From CAVVGZ01 sp963841845 (GTDB taxonomy: Bacteria > Chloroflexota > Anaerolineae > Anaerolineales > Anaerolineaceae), in NCBI GenBank assembly GCA_963841845.1, contig CAWJEG010000013.1, positions 434,001 through 498,000 on the forward strand: a stretch of 64,000 nucleotides of DNA, written 5' to 3'. Of the stretch, positions 54,048 through 62,811 are shown one piece after another. The notes under the pieces are model-generated. The model ran no database searches and was not told the origin of the DNA. It worked only from the letters and a program-made list of their open reading frames with translations. The position numbers were made by a program, and so were the translations under genes. Position 1 is the first letter of the stretch, and the number at the start of each line of letters is the position of its first letter.

Positions 54048-54961
54048 TGGACCAGTCATTCACTCAGGTGAGAAAGAAATCCAAAACTGAATTCATCATT
54101 ACCCGCATCATCCAGTTCTCTGGATATCTCAGTATCCTTTATGTGAGTCTCATCAGCCTTTTCCTGATTAAAGAGGGCTTCCCGGCAATCTATAGTGTCC
54201 CATTCGATAGTGTTTTTGGAAAATTCTGGTACCCGATTGAATCATATTTCAGCATCTGGCCATTAATCCTGGGATCAATTACAGTCATGATTGGAGCGAC
54301 ATTCGTTGCAGTACCCCTTGGTATAGGGACAGGAATATATATTTCTGAAATTGCCCCTCAATGGGCAAAAGAGATCCTTAAACCACTTGTTGAGATACTT
54401 GCCGGGGTTCCTTCAGTAGTCCTGGGGTTTATTGGCATCCAGGTGATCGTTCCGTTCATCCGGGAATCCTTTAATCTGCCAACCGGATTGACAGCATTTA
54501 CTGGGTCCATTCTCTTAGGTTGGGCTGCAATTCCAACAATCGTCTCCATAACGGAAGATTCTCTTAATACAGTACCTGGTTCTTACCGGCAGGCTTCATT
54601 GGCACTTGGAGCCACACCATGGCAAACCATCTGGGGAGCAACCCTTCCCGCTGGTCGGTCGGGGGTAATTACAGCGGTGATGTTAGGAATTGGAAGGGTA
54701 ATTGGGGAAACGATGACTGTTATGATGGTCACAGGCAACGCTCCGATTGTGCCCCAGGGCTTGCAGGCAGTCTTCTCACCAGTTCGGACAATGACTGCTA
54801 CCATTGCATCAGAAATGGGAGAAGTTGCCACGGGAAGTGTCCATTATCAAATGCTTTTCCTGATCGGAATCATTCTTTTCTTATTCTCACTAATTATCAA
54901 TATTGTTGCGTATTTAGTAAGTTTCCGAATCGTAAAACGCTCAGAAAGACTGCTTTCCTAG
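54047..54961 (+). CDS. pstC: Phosphate ABC transporter permease PstC
   Basis: 304 residues with six membrane helices. The EAA-type loop is SLALGATPWQTIWGATLPAGRSG, and GIGRVIGETMTVMMVTG is the PstC-specific stretch. The N-terminal cytoplasmic tail (QVRKKSKTEF) precedes helix one. It forms the phosphate channel with PstA. It starts on the last base of pstS, and pstA follows 9 bases after it. Confidence 0.94.
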   Translation: MDQSFTQVRKKSKTEFIITRIIQFSGYLSILYVSLISLFLIKEGFPAIYSVPFDSVFGKFWYPIESYFSIWPLILGSITVMIGATFVAVPLGIGTGIYISEIAPQWAKEILKPLVEILAGVPSVVLGFIGIQVIVPFIRESFNLPTGLTAFTGSILLGWAAIPTIVSITEDSLNTVPGSYRQASLALGATPWQTIWGATLPAGRSGVITAVMLGIGRVIGETMTVMMVTGNAPIVPQGLQAVFSPVRTMTATIASEMGEVATGSVHYQMLFLIGIILFLFSLIINIVAYLVSFRIVKRSERLLS

Positions 54962-54970
54962 TAGAGAAAA

Positions 54971-55834
54971 ATGAACCAAAAGCCTACCTCCAGGAGAATT
55001 ACCCAACAAATAATCGGATATTCTGCATTATCCCTGCTGGCATTGATTACCGTTGTACCAATTATTGCCCTGGGTATATATATCCTTATCCAGGGACTCT
55101 CAGTTATCAACCTTGAATTTCTCACCGGATTTCCAAGTGATGGGATGAAGGCTGGCGGTATCTACCCGGCCATATTGGGGACAATCTTTCTCACTTTGGG
55201 GACTGCATTATTTTCTGTCCCTCCCGGGATTGCAGCCGCAATTTACTTATCGGAATATGCACCTGACAATCGTCTGACCCAATTGATCCGTGTTTCGATG
55301 ATCAACCTCGCCGGTATTCCATCAGTCGTTTTTGGCCTTTTTGGTCTAGGCTTGTTTGTGATTTTCTTAAATTTTGGCAGCAGTATTTTAGCTGCCTCAT
55401 TAACACTATCAATAATGACTTTGCCGGTAATTATCACGGCTTCGGAGGAAGCTCTTCGTTCCGTGCCTACCGAGTTCCGTGTGGTTAGTGTATCTCTCGG
55501 CACCACCAAATGGGAGACAATCCGCCGCATCGTACTTCCACAGGGTATTCCTGGCATAATTACAGGGGTAATCCTGGGTCTGGAACGTGCGGCTGGAGAA
55601 ACCGCCCCCATCCTTTTCACCGGAGCGGCATTTTTCCTGCCAATGTTGCCGAGCTCACCGCTTGACGAGACCATGGCCCTTCCCTACCATTTATTTGTCA
55701 TATCCACCCAGGTCCCAGGAATGTCAGTAGAGATCCAATATGGGACTGCTCTCGTTTTGCTCACATTTGTGCTTGGGATGAATATTATAGCCACAGTTAT
55801 CCGCTCAAGAGCCAGGGCAAGGAGGCAGTGGTAA
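54971..55834 (+). CDS. pstA: Phosphate ABC transporter permease PstA
   Basis: 287 residues with six helices. GGIYPAILGTIFLTLGTALFSVP is the periplasmic entry region, VSLGTTKWETIRRIVLPQGIPG is the EAA loop that contacts PstB, and GLERAAGETAPILFTGA is typical of PstA. It pairs with PstC. pstB follows 6 bases later. Confidence 0.94.
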   Translation: MNQKPTSRRITQQIIGYSALSLLALITVVPIIALGIYILIQGLSVINLEFLTGFPSDGMKAGGIYPAILGTIFLTLGTALFSVPPGIAAAIYLSEYAPDNRLTQLIRVSMINLAGIPSVVFGLFGLGLFVIFLNFGSSILAASLTLSIMTLPVIITASEEALRSVPTEFRVVSVSLGTTKWETIRRIVLPQGIPGIITGVILGLERAAGETAPILFTGAAFFLPMLPSSPLDETMALPYHLFVISTQVPGMSVEIQYGTALVLLTFVLGMNIIATVIRSRARARRQW

Positions 55835-55840
55835 TAAATT

Positions 55841-56596
55841 ATGGATAAAGTCATCGTTGAAAATCTCTCCCTGGCTTATGGTGATGGAGCAGAAAGCCTT
55901 AAAAACATCAACCTTAGGATTCCCTCCAACACAATTACCGTGTTATTTGGCCCATCGGGTGGCGGAAAATCAACTTTCCTAAGGGTTCTCAACCGGTTGA
56001 ATGATCTTGCCGATGTAAGGTCGATTACCGGTACTGTAACGATAAATGGAGTAAACATACTTGATCCCAGGTTGGATGTGATCCAATTACGCAGAAAGAT
56101 TGGTATGGTATTTTCCAGGCCCGTGCCTTTGCCATTAACGATCTACAAAAATGTCAGTTATGGGCTGGAGGTTGGCGGCGAAAGGAAAAAAACTGTTTTG
56201 GATTCGGCTGTTGAAAAAGCACTCCGCCAGGTTGCCCTTTGGGAAGAGGTATTTGACCGCTTGCACGATCCTGCCAATACCCTTTCAGGTGGGCAGCAGC
56301 AGCGCCTCTGCATTGCCCGGGTGCTTGTTTTGAATCCTGAAATAATTCTTTTAGATGAGCCAACATCAGCCCTGGATCCAATTTCGACTAAAAAAATTGA
56401 GTCGCTGCTTAATGATCTTTCCAATACAATTACTATTATTCTGGCACCCCATAACTCACAACAATCTGCCCGCATGGCTGATTATGCAGCATTCTTCTTG
56501 CAAGGGGAGGTTATTGAGTTCGGTAAAGGTGAACAAATTTTTATTAACCCGGTCAACCAGAAGACACAGGATTACCTGGCAGGACGATTTGGCTAA
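55841..56596 (+). CDS. pstB: Phosphate ABC transporter ATP-binding protein PstB (second copy)
   Basis: 251 residues, the normal PstB length. Walker A is FGPSGGGKSTFLRVLN, with Gly where PstB usually has Cys. The signature is LSGGQQQRLCIARVLVL, Walker B is IILLDEPTSALDP, and the H-loop is APHNSQQSARMAD in place of the usual THNMQQAAR. The Q-loop VFSRPVPLPLTIYKNV also departs from the common FQRPNPFP form (Gln replaced by Ser). It is more divergent than the copy at 17 kb. No phoU follows. It completes the pstSCAB operon. Confidence 0.9.
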   Translation: MDKVIVENLSLAYGDGAESLKNINLRIPSNTITVLFGPSGGGKSTFLRVLNRLNDLADVRSITGTVTINGVNILDPRLDVIQLRRKIGMVFSRPVPLPLTIYKNVSYGLEVGGERKKTVLDSAVEKALRQVALWEEVFDRLHDPANTLSGGQQQRLCIARVLVLNPEIILLDEPTSALDPISTKKIESLLNDLSNTITIILAPHNSQQSARMADYAAFFLQGEVIEFGKGEQIFINPVNQKTQDYLAGRFG

Positions 56597-56766
56597 ATTT
56601 TTATCACAACGATATAATCCTTTCCCGATCGTCCAAATCATCACCATATTTGCAGGAATCACATACAACCAGCCTCACAATAAACAAATTTCACAGCATT
56701 CCAGATGCACGACTGACCGGAGTCTTTACTTATAACGAACCTTTTTTCATAGCCTGAGGATAATTT

Positions 56767-57405
56767 ATGGCAAAAAGACTGATACTTGTTGCTGGTAATA
56801 TTGGATCTGGAAAAACCTCCCTTACCCAAAGGATAGGCGAACGGCTTGGATGGCGCACCGCTTACGAGTCTGTCTCAGACAATCCGTATCTTCCCAATTT
56901 TTATGCAGACATGAAAACCTGGTCGTTCCATTTACAAATTTTCTTTTTAGGACATCGCGCAGAACAACAAATAGATTTGTGGAACGATCCTCATTCCGCC
57001 ATCATCGACCGCAGTATATATGAAGACGCATTTATCTTCGCCAGGGCATTGCATCAACTGAATAATCTTTCAGATATGGATTACGAAGCCTATCTGCGTG
57101 TTTTTAATCTTGTCGTTCAGGGATTGCCATCCCCGTCCCTCCTAATTTACCTGAAGGCACCAGTGAGCGTGCTTTTAGAACGGATCCACCAGCGGGGCAG
57201 GGATATTGAGACAGGAATTGATGCGGCATATCTGGAACTTCTGGATAGTTATTACGATGATTGGATCAACACCTTTGAAAGTTGTCCCGTACTCACTATA
57301 AAATCGGATGATTTGGACTTTGTGCACAAATCCCATCATCTGGACATAGTCGTCAACCACATTCTGGAGAAGTTAGAAGGTAAGGATGAGTTAATTTTTT
57401 CATGA
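56767..57405 (+). CDS. Deoxynucleoside kinase (dGK/dAK type)
   Basis: 212 residues. The P-loop is VAGNIGSGKTSLTQRIGE, followed by YESVSDNPYLPNFY, the lid-side DRSIYEDAFIFA (catalytic Glu/Arg region) and a C-terminal lid with RIHQRGRDIETGID. The pattern matches the deoxyadenosine/deoxyguanosine kinase group, which salvages purine deoxynucleosides for DNA synthesis. It begins 170 bases after pstB and ends before a shared terminator. Substrate preference is inferred from the family only. Confidence 0.9.
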   Translation: MAKRLILVAGNIGSGKTSLTQRIGERLGWRTAYESVSDNPYLPNFYADMKTWSFHLQIFFLGHRAEQQIDLWNDPHSAIIDRSIYEDAFIFARALHQLNNLSDMDYEAYLRVFNLVVQGLPSPSLLIYLKAPVSVLLERIHQRGRDIETGIDAAYLELLDSYYDDWINTFESCPVLTIKSDDLDFVHKSHHLDIVVNHILEKLEGKDELIFS

Positions 57406-57418
57406 TGTTTCTAAAAAA

Positions 57419-57460
57419 AATAAGGCTTGGCAGCTGATTTCCCGGCAGCCAGGCCTTATT
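57419..57460. terminator. Bidirectional terminator
   Basis: Arms AATAAGGCTTGGC and GCCAGGCCTTATT pair fully (one G-T) around a 16-base loop. An A tract lies on the left and T-rich DNA on the right, serving both the kinase gene and the leftward liv operon. Confidence 0.8.
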
Positions 57461-57489
57461 AATTTTATTTAAAACCAAAATAAGAGATC

Positions 57490-58197
57490 CTATATTCCAA
57501 GGTAATGTTTCCTGATATGCTCACTTGTGCGAAGTTCTTCTGCCATACCGTGCATTTGAATTTGACCATTTTCAAGAACATATGCTCTGGTTGCCAGTTC
57601 CAGAGCATAACTGGTGTTCTGTTCAACTAATAGGACAGTCAAGCCAAATTCTTCCCTTAAAACCTTGATTTTTTCGTAAATTTCATCAACTAATTTGGGT
57701 GCCAACCCCAGGGAAGGCTCGTCAAGCATGATTATTTTTGGTCTTGAAATTAATCCTCTTGCCAGGCAAAGCATCTGCCTTTCTCCGCCGCTTAATGTAC
57801 GTGCATATTGATCCTGGCGTGTTTTTAATATAGGGAATATTTCATACATTTCCTCAATCACATTGCTTTTGAGAATCTCACGATTTCCATATGCTCCCAT
57901 AACCAAATTATCATAAATAGACATATTAGGAAACGGTCGACCGCCTTCTGGAACCAAACTAATACCCTTTTTTGTAATGAGGTCTGTGGATAGATGGGTG
58001 ATATCCGTTCCTTCAAATAATACCTTTCCCGAGGTCGCTTTGACTAATCCCATGAGTGTTTTCAACAATGTACTTTTCCCGGCACCATTGGGACCAATGA
58101 CCGCCACGGTTTCACGCTCAGCAATCTCAATTTCCAAATCCCTGATTACCGGGACTTTAGAATACCCTGAATGCAATCCTTCCACTTTAAGGATCAT
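57490..58197 (-). CDS. livF: Branched-chain amino acid type ABC transporter ATPase LivF
   Basis: 235 residues. Walker A is GPNGAGKSTLLKTLMG, the signature is LSGGERQMLCLARGL, Walker B is IIMLDEPSLGLAP and the H-loop VEQNTSYALELA, all typical of LivF. It energises uptake together with LivG. The start overlaps the end of livG by 4 bases. It is the last gene of the operon. Confidence 0.93.
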   Translation of the reverse strand: MILKVEGLHSGYSKVPVIRDLEIEIAERETVAVIGPNGAGKSTLLKTLMGLVKATSGKVLFEGTDITHLSTDLITKKGISLVPEGGRPFPNMSIYDNLVMGAYGNREILKSNVIEEMYEIFPILKTRQDQYARTLSGGERQMLCLARGLISRPKIIMLDEPSLGLAPKLVDEIYEKIKVLREEFGLTVLLVEQNTSYALELATRAYVLENGQIQMHGMAEELRTSEHIRKHYLGI

Positions 58198-58925
58198 AGT
58201 TTTTCTCGCTTTCCCAGGTATGCTTCAATTACCCTGCTGTTATTACCAATTTCCTCAGGGGTCCCTGTGGCAATCAATTCCCCGGAGTCAAGAACAAAAA
58301 TCCGCTGGCAAATCCCCATAACCATTTGCATGATATGTTCAACAACACACAGGGTGACTCCGCGGTTCGTGTTGATTTTGTGTAAAAGATTCATGAATTC
58401 ATCTAACTCAGAAGAATTCAATCCTGCCCCAGCCTCATCCAGGAGGAGCATTTTTGGGTCGGTTGCCAACGCCCTTGCAAGTTCTATCCTTCTCAAGGTT
58501 GCAAGACCTAAATCAGCACACTTTCGTTCAGCTTGATTGGTCAACCCGGTAAACTCGAGGATTTCATTCACTTTGCCATCAACAAATTTTTCAGCAGTCC
58601 GGTTATAGGCACCCACCCGGATTGCTTCCCGAATGGTCATGTCTTTAAATGCACGAATTACCTGGAAGGTACGAGACATCCCCATCTTACAAATCACATG
58701 TGGAAGTACACCAGTTATCTTTTGACCTTCAAACAGGACGCGGCCGGAATGCGGGCTGATTAATCCAGTAATTGCGTTAAAACAGGTTGTCTTACCGGCT
58801 CCATTTGGACCTATCAATCCAACAATTTCCCCTTTTTCAACCTCAAACGATACATGGTTCACGGCCGCAAGGTTACCAAATTTAACGGTCAGGGATTCTA
58901 CCTTAAGCATCGGATAATCCGCCAT
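58194..58925 (-). CDS. livG: Branched-chain amino acid type ABC transporter ATPase LivG
   Basis: 243 residues from ATG 58925, chosen because GGAGG lies 6 bases upstream; longer in-frame starts run into livM. Walker A is GPNGAGKTTCFNAITG, and the signature region is CADLGLATLRRIELARALA in place of canonical LSGGQ, as in several LivG. Walker B is MLLLDEAGAGLN, where Ala replaces Pro after Glu. The H-loop is VEHIMQMVMGICQRIFVLDSG. It overlaps livM by 23 bases. Specificity is set by the binding protein, not by this subunit. Confidence 0.92.
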   Translation of the reverse strand: MADYPMLKVESLTVKFGNLAAVNHVSFEVEKGEIVGLIGPNGAGKTTCFNAITGLISPHSGRVLFEGQKITGVLPHVICKMGMSRTFQVIRAFKDMTIREAIRVGAYNRTAEKFVDGKVNEILEFTGLTNQAERKCADLGLATLRRIELARALATDPKMLLLDEAGAGLNSSELDEFMNLLHKINTNRGVTLCVVEHIMQMVMGICQRIFVLDSGELIATGTPEEIGNNSRVIEAYLGKREKL

Positions 58926-59922
58926 TGTTTTCCTCCGAAAATTTCGGTTTAATCCGGTTATATATACTCTGCAATATCCCGGCAATACCATCTGGCCGGA
59001 AGATTGCAATAAGGATTAATACAACCGCATATATCACCATGTATAGCCCTTCCATCCCTCCCCCCAGTTGGGCACGCAACAATTCACGTATGCTTACCAT
59101 GAACAAAGCCGCTAATAAGGGGCCGTGGGTAATACCAATACCTCCAACAATCCCCAAAATGGCAACTTCTGTACTTTGTAAAGCGTTAAACGAACTTGCA
59201 TGCAGATTTCCTTTGATGCACACATCTACACCCCCAACCAGGCCGACTATAAATGCATAAGTCATGAGAGCTTTAATTTTCGACCTGCGTACATTTACAC
59301 CCAGCACGGCAGCGGCATCTTCTTCTTCTGACAATGCCAGCAGGGAATAACCCAATCGCGTTTTTCTGATACGGACATTAACAAGATATGCAAAGACCAA
59401 CATTGCCAGCAGGATATAGTAATAGGGTACGTAGGATGAAAAACGCATATGGGTGAACTTTGAAAAATCATCGTAATACATGGGCAAAAACCGCTCGGTA
59501 GCTCCTCCTACTTCCTCCCACATGACGAAGAGCACCCTGAGCACTTCCACCAGAGCAGCGGAAGCTAGTGCGTACCATACTTCCCGTACCTTGAACCGGA
59601 ATAACGGAAGACCAACCATCAGGGATAAGCCAACAGCAATTAATGCACCCAGGAACATTGTAATCCAGGGGCTTAATCCAAACCTGATCAATAATGTCCC
59701 GACAACAAATGAGCCAATTCCCAAATAAGCACCCGCTGACAGGTCAAATTGGCCGCCCATACCGCCAATAATATTCCATGCGGTTCCAAGGGTTGCATAC
59801 AACAATACATTGGTCGCCAGTAGAGTGGTATATTGGTTTTTCCCAAAGATAAGCGGCAAAATCAATGCCAGTAAGAGGCCAACTGTTAGAAATATTGTTT
59901 TTGGGGTCAATTGATATCTCAT
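58903..59922 (-). CDS. livM: Branched-chain amino acid type ABC transporter permease LivM
   Basis: 339 residues from ATG 59922, with GGAGG upstream; an in-frame ATG at 59940 overlaps that site. It has nine to ten membrane helices, with GQFDLSAGAYLGIGSFV (conserved N-terminal loop) and LGYSLLALSEEEDAAAVLGVN (ATPase-contact loop). It forms the channel with LivH. It starts 4 bases after the livH stop codon. Confidence 0.92.
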   Translation of the reverse strand: MRYQLTPKTIFLTVGLLLALILPLIFGKNQYTTLLATNVLLYATLGTAWNIIGGMGGQFDLSAGAYLGIGSFVVGTLLIRFGLSPWITMFLGALIAVGLSLMVGLPLFRFKVREVWYALASAALVEVLRVLFVMWEEVGGATERFLPMYYDDFSKFTHMRFSSYVPYYYILLAMLVFAYLVNVRIRKTRLGYSLLALSEEEDAAAVLGVNVRRSKIKALMTYAFIVGLVGGVDVCIKGNLHASSFNALQSTEVAILGIVGGIGITHGPLLAALFMVSIRELLRAQLGGGMEGLYMVIYAVVLILIAIFRPDGIAGILQSIYNRIKPKFSEENNGGLSDA

Positions 59923-59926
59923 TTCA

Positions 59927-60802
59927 CTATTTCCTCCCAAACAATCCCCTGGGTTTTATCCAGAGCACCAGGATGAAAAGCATATATACAACCAGAAGGC
60001 GGGCTCGGGGATCCCAATAAGCAATTGCGAGTGACTCAGCCACACCAACGATTAATCCAGAAATTAATACCCCGGTAGTGGAGCCAAGTCCAGCCATTGC
60101 CAGGACCACCCAGCTCAATAAGCCAAAACTCATCCCCATTAATGGTCCTACTTGTTGGAAGGTCATTAGTAATCCCCCGGCAACTGCAGTCAAGCCGGTT
60201 CCAAGACCAAATGTGATCGCATAAGTGCGATGATAATTCACGCCAACCAGCGAGGCTACATCCAGATCATCCGATGCAGCCCGGATTGCTTTGCCTGCCC
60301 AGGATTTGGACAGGAAAATATATACTGCCAGGATGACTAGCAGACTGACAGCAAACGAGATAAGTCTGGAGGAAAGTATGGTCAAGCCCCCAATTTCAAT
60401 ATTTCCCTGGATGATAGAAAAGTTTAATGCTCTCGGGGAGGCTTTAAATGCAATTTGTGTGAGGGCTCTGAATAAATACTGTAATCCAACAGTTACAGCG
60501 ATTTGCATTACATATTTTTCACGAAGGGTCGGTTGGATGAGGACGTAATATGTTATAACGCCAACGAGGAACATAACGGGAAAGGTTATCAGCGGTGTGG
60601 CTATTGCGTCCCAGTTCAACCAGGTTGCGACTAAGAAGGTCCCATACATGGATAACATGACAAAATCACCGTGGGCGAAATTAACAACATTCATCACCCC
60701 GAAAATGATGGAAAGGCCAAGCACAATCAAGGCGTAGATCCCTCCCATCATCAATCCATTAATGATATTCTGAGCAAGATTTTCCATTATAGTCTCATCC
60801 AT
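59927..60802 (-). CDS. livH: Branched-chain amino acid type ABC transporter permease LivH
   Basis: 291 residues with about eight helices. NGLMMGGIYALIVLGLSIIFG and NVVNFAHGDFVML are the family opening, and GKAIRAASDDLDVASLVGVN is the ATPase-contact loop. An alternative start at 60787 would shorten it by five residues. It pairs with LivM. A strong 14-base hairpin lies in the gap between the binding-protein gene and this gene. Confidence 0.92.
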   Translation of the reverse strand: MDETIMENLAQNIINGLMMGGIYALIVLGLSIIFGVMNVVNFAHGDFVMLSMYGTFLVATWLNWDAIATPLITFPVMFLVGVITYYVLIQPTLREKYVMQIAVTVGLQYLFRALTQIAFKASPRALNFSIIQGNIEIGGLTILSSRLISFAVSLLVILAVYIFLSKSWAGKAIRAASDDLDVASLVGVNYHRTYAITFGLGTGLTAVAGGLLMTFQQVGPLMGMSFGLLSWVVLAMAGLGSTTGVLISGLIVGVAESLAIAYWDPRARLLVVYMLFILVLWIKPRGLFGRK

Positions 60803-60822
60803 TTCCTGGACATAATATGCGT

Positions 60823-60863
60823 GTGTACCTGGCTTCTATCCAAAAAGTTGAAGCCAGGTACAC
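60823..60863. promoter_or_regulatory. Perfect 14-base inverted repeat between binding-protein and livH genes
   Basis: Arms GTGTACCTGGCTTC and GAAGCCAGGTACAC with a 13-base loop. On the transcribed (minus) strand no T run follows, so it is not a normal terminator. It may act as a stabilising 3' hairpin or partial attenuator that keeps binding-protein mRNA in excess. Confidence 0.6.
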
Positions 60864-60926
60864 ATAAAAACTTGTCAAAATTTTCTGAGTCGATCTCTCA
60901 ATGCGAAGGTAAAATCAATTTGCCTA

Positions 60927-62282
60927 TTAGTAGGTTGAATCCAGCCTTGGGAATATCGCCTCTGCTTCTGCAACATCAACCGGCCAGACAACTTTTATCA
61001 GACCGTCTTGAACCTGGTAGATTACTGCAATCGCATCCGGATTGTCGCCAGCCTCGGTGAAGGCAATGCGGGTTCCGGGGAAGGTATCAACAGCTGGTCC
61101 GCTTGTCAAATCCAAAGCAAGCATTGCCGCGCGCAGATTTTCAGGATTCAAGGGATCATCTGGGAACATCGTTCCGGAAAGCTCTAAGGCTTCCTTAAAT
61201 GTCCAGACATCATAATAGTTCATGCCTGCCCCTTCAGTGGGGATGTATCCCATCTGGGCTTTGAATTCTTCCACAAATTTCTTGTTTTGTTCGGTATCTT
61301 TGGCAGGGTTATAGCTGTAGGTGTTCGTATAAATATTTGCCATATCGCCTAACTGCTCGATTGATTGCGGGTCAGTGTACCCACAGGCGCCCATGCCTGC
61401 AATAAATTTGGGGATTTTGTCTGATTCGCTGAAGCCCTTGGCAAAAACAATTGCGTCATTGAAATAGGGGCAGTGAACAATAAAATCGGCACCGGAATTT
61501 TCAATCTCATTGACAATGGTGGTTGCATCTGTGATGTCATAGGGATATTCCTTCTGGTACACAGTCGTTAAACCCCAGTTGATCGCTTCATCCAATGCGC
61601 CCATTGTATTGGCACGCCCGAAAGCAGAATCTTCATTTATGATGGCTACCTTGGTGAATTCCAGTCCTTGTTTTTCCGCCATTTCCATGACAAACCGCAC
61701 GGATGACATACCATGCTGGCTGGCTTTTGGTCCAGGCCGGAAGAGATAGCGGCGTCCCATCTGGGTGATGCTGTCTACAAGTGCATCGGCAATCAGGAAA
61801 ACCTGCTCCCGATCGGTTACTTCCGAAGCAGCGGCGGTCATCCGGGAGATGTAGGTTCCAAAGATCGCAACTGGATGGTGTTTGCTTATAATGCTTTCAG
61901 CACCGAGACGTGCCGAATCCGCATTCTCACCCGCATCTTCAACAACCAGCTCCAGCGGGATCCCTCCCATTGATTTAATTCCACCTGCCTCATTGATATG
62001 CTTGACAGCAAGCTCGATTCCAATTTTTGCTTCGGATCCGAATGGGGCATGGGTGCCAGTCAGGGGTTGCAATGCGCCAACAATTATCTTTTCCGGTAAT
62101 TCTGCCGGCATTTCTTCCTCGACTGGTGCTGGAGTTGCTGTGATCACCACTGTCTGGACTTCTCCTTCAACTATTTTTGTAACTTCAACAACTTGCGGGG
62201 TCGGTGCCGGTCCACAACCATTCAGGAGCAGCATGAAAATGGTTGTGAATACCAGTAGGGTTTTTATCGTCTTCTTATTCAT
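60927..62282 (-). CDS. Branched-chain amino acid type ABC transporter substrate-binding lipoprotein
   Basis: 451 residues. A lipoprotein signal (LLVFTTIFMLLLNGC) is lipidated at Cys23. A short Val/Thr/Pro linker and a type I periplasmic binding fold (PF13458-like) follow: VGALQPLTGTHAPFGSEAKIG, NEAGGIKSMGGIPLELVVED, and VAIINEDSAFGRANTMG. It captures the solute for LivHMGF. Family members bind branched-chain amino acids, but also amides, urea or aromatic compounds, so the substrate is open. AGGAGG precedes the ATG. Two promoters lie about 260 and 350 bases upstream. Confidence 0.9.
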   Translation of the reverse strand: MNKKTIKTLLVFTTIFMLLLNGCGPAPTPQVVEVTKIVEGEVQTVVITATPAPVEEEMPAELPEKIIVGALQPLTGTHAPFGSEAKIGIELAVKHINEAGGIKSMGGIPLELVVEDAGENADSARLGAESIISKHHPVAIFGTYISRMTAAASEVTDREQVFLIADALVDSITQMGRRYLFRPGPKASQHGMSSVRFVMEMAEKQGLEFTKVAIINEDSAFGRANTMGALDEAINWGLTTVYQKEYPYDITDATTIVNEIENSGADFIVHCPYFNDAIVFAKGFSESDKIPKFIAGMGACGYTDPQSIEQLGDMANIYTNTYSYNPAKDTEQNKKFVEEFKAQMGYIPTEGAGMNYYDVWTFKEALELSGTMFPDDPLNPENLRAAMLALDLTSGPAVDTFPGTRIAFTEAGDNPDAIAVIYQVQDGLIKVVWPVDVAEAEAIFPRLDSTY

Positions 62283-62539
62283 TTATCCTCCTAATTCAGA
62301 TTGTACATATAATTTTTAAACATCAGGCAGATTGAATTAACACCAGATGTCCGACACGAATTTAGTTTTCAATCAGGTTCGCCAACATATCCACCATTAA
62401 CTAAAAAAATCGCTTATTATATTTTGTTGTTTTATCGTTCGAAGTAATTTAATGGAGTTAATAACGGCTCGCACGATTATCAGATCGATAAGGTACCATT
62501 TACTCCAATCAAGATGTAAATAAAACCAACTGTAAAACC

Positions 62540-62567
62540 ATTATACTTAATCATCATTACGATACAA
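62540..62567 (-). promoter_or_regulatory. Putative liv operon promoter (proximal)
   Basis: On the minus strand, -35 TTGTAT (62562-62567) and a perfect -10 TATAAT (62540-62545) with a 16-base spacer. Confidence 0.5.
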
Positions 62568-62627
62568 ATTAGATACGCAAGAGACCTGGGTAGTATTCAC
62601 AATCTGCTTATGACAATCATTATGATC

Positions 62628-62655
62628 ATTATAGGGAGATTAAAAAAAAAGTCAA
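62628..62655 (-). promoter_or_regulatory. Putative liv operon promoter (distal)
   Basis: On the minus strand, -35 TTGACT (62650-62655) and a perfect -10 TATAAT (62628-62633) with a 16-base, T-rich spacer. The better of the two. Confidence 0.6.
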
Positions 62656-62753
62656 ATTCTAAACTTTATCGATTTTCAGGCATACTTTAAATTTCCGATT
62701 CTTTTCCAAAATTCCTAACCGTTGACATACCCTCATTTGTGACCTGTTAATTT

Positions 62754-62781
62754 GAAACTCGCATGACAACTGCTTCGTATA
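62754..62781 (+). promoter_or_regulatory. Possible ECF-type promoter of the sigma-factor gene
   Basis: GAAACT (62754-62759) and CGTATA (62776-62781) with a 16-base spacer resemble ECF promoters (GAAC-type -35, CGT-type -10), so the sigma factor may drive its own gene. Confidence 0.4.
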
Positions 62782-62811
62782 TGATATGAATAGAAAATTC
62801 AGGAGTAATCG

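Larger units (their letters stand above)
62283..62811. other. Divergent intergenic region with several promoters
   Basis: 529 AT-rich bases between the leftward liv operon and the rightward sigma-factor gene. It holds two leftward sigma-70-type promoters and one possible ECF-type promoter, listed separately. The liv transcript would have an untranslated leader of about 250-340 bases, in which I see no known riboswitch. Confidence 0.55.

Noticed and set aside
54619..55116. Rightward open frame of 165 codons across the pstC/pstA junction
   Set aside because: It runs over two well-conserved permease genes in another frame and shows no domain.
56355..56735. Rightward open frame of 126 codons at the end of pstB
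   Set aside because: It is mostly another frame of pstB; the remainder is intergenic and has no motif.
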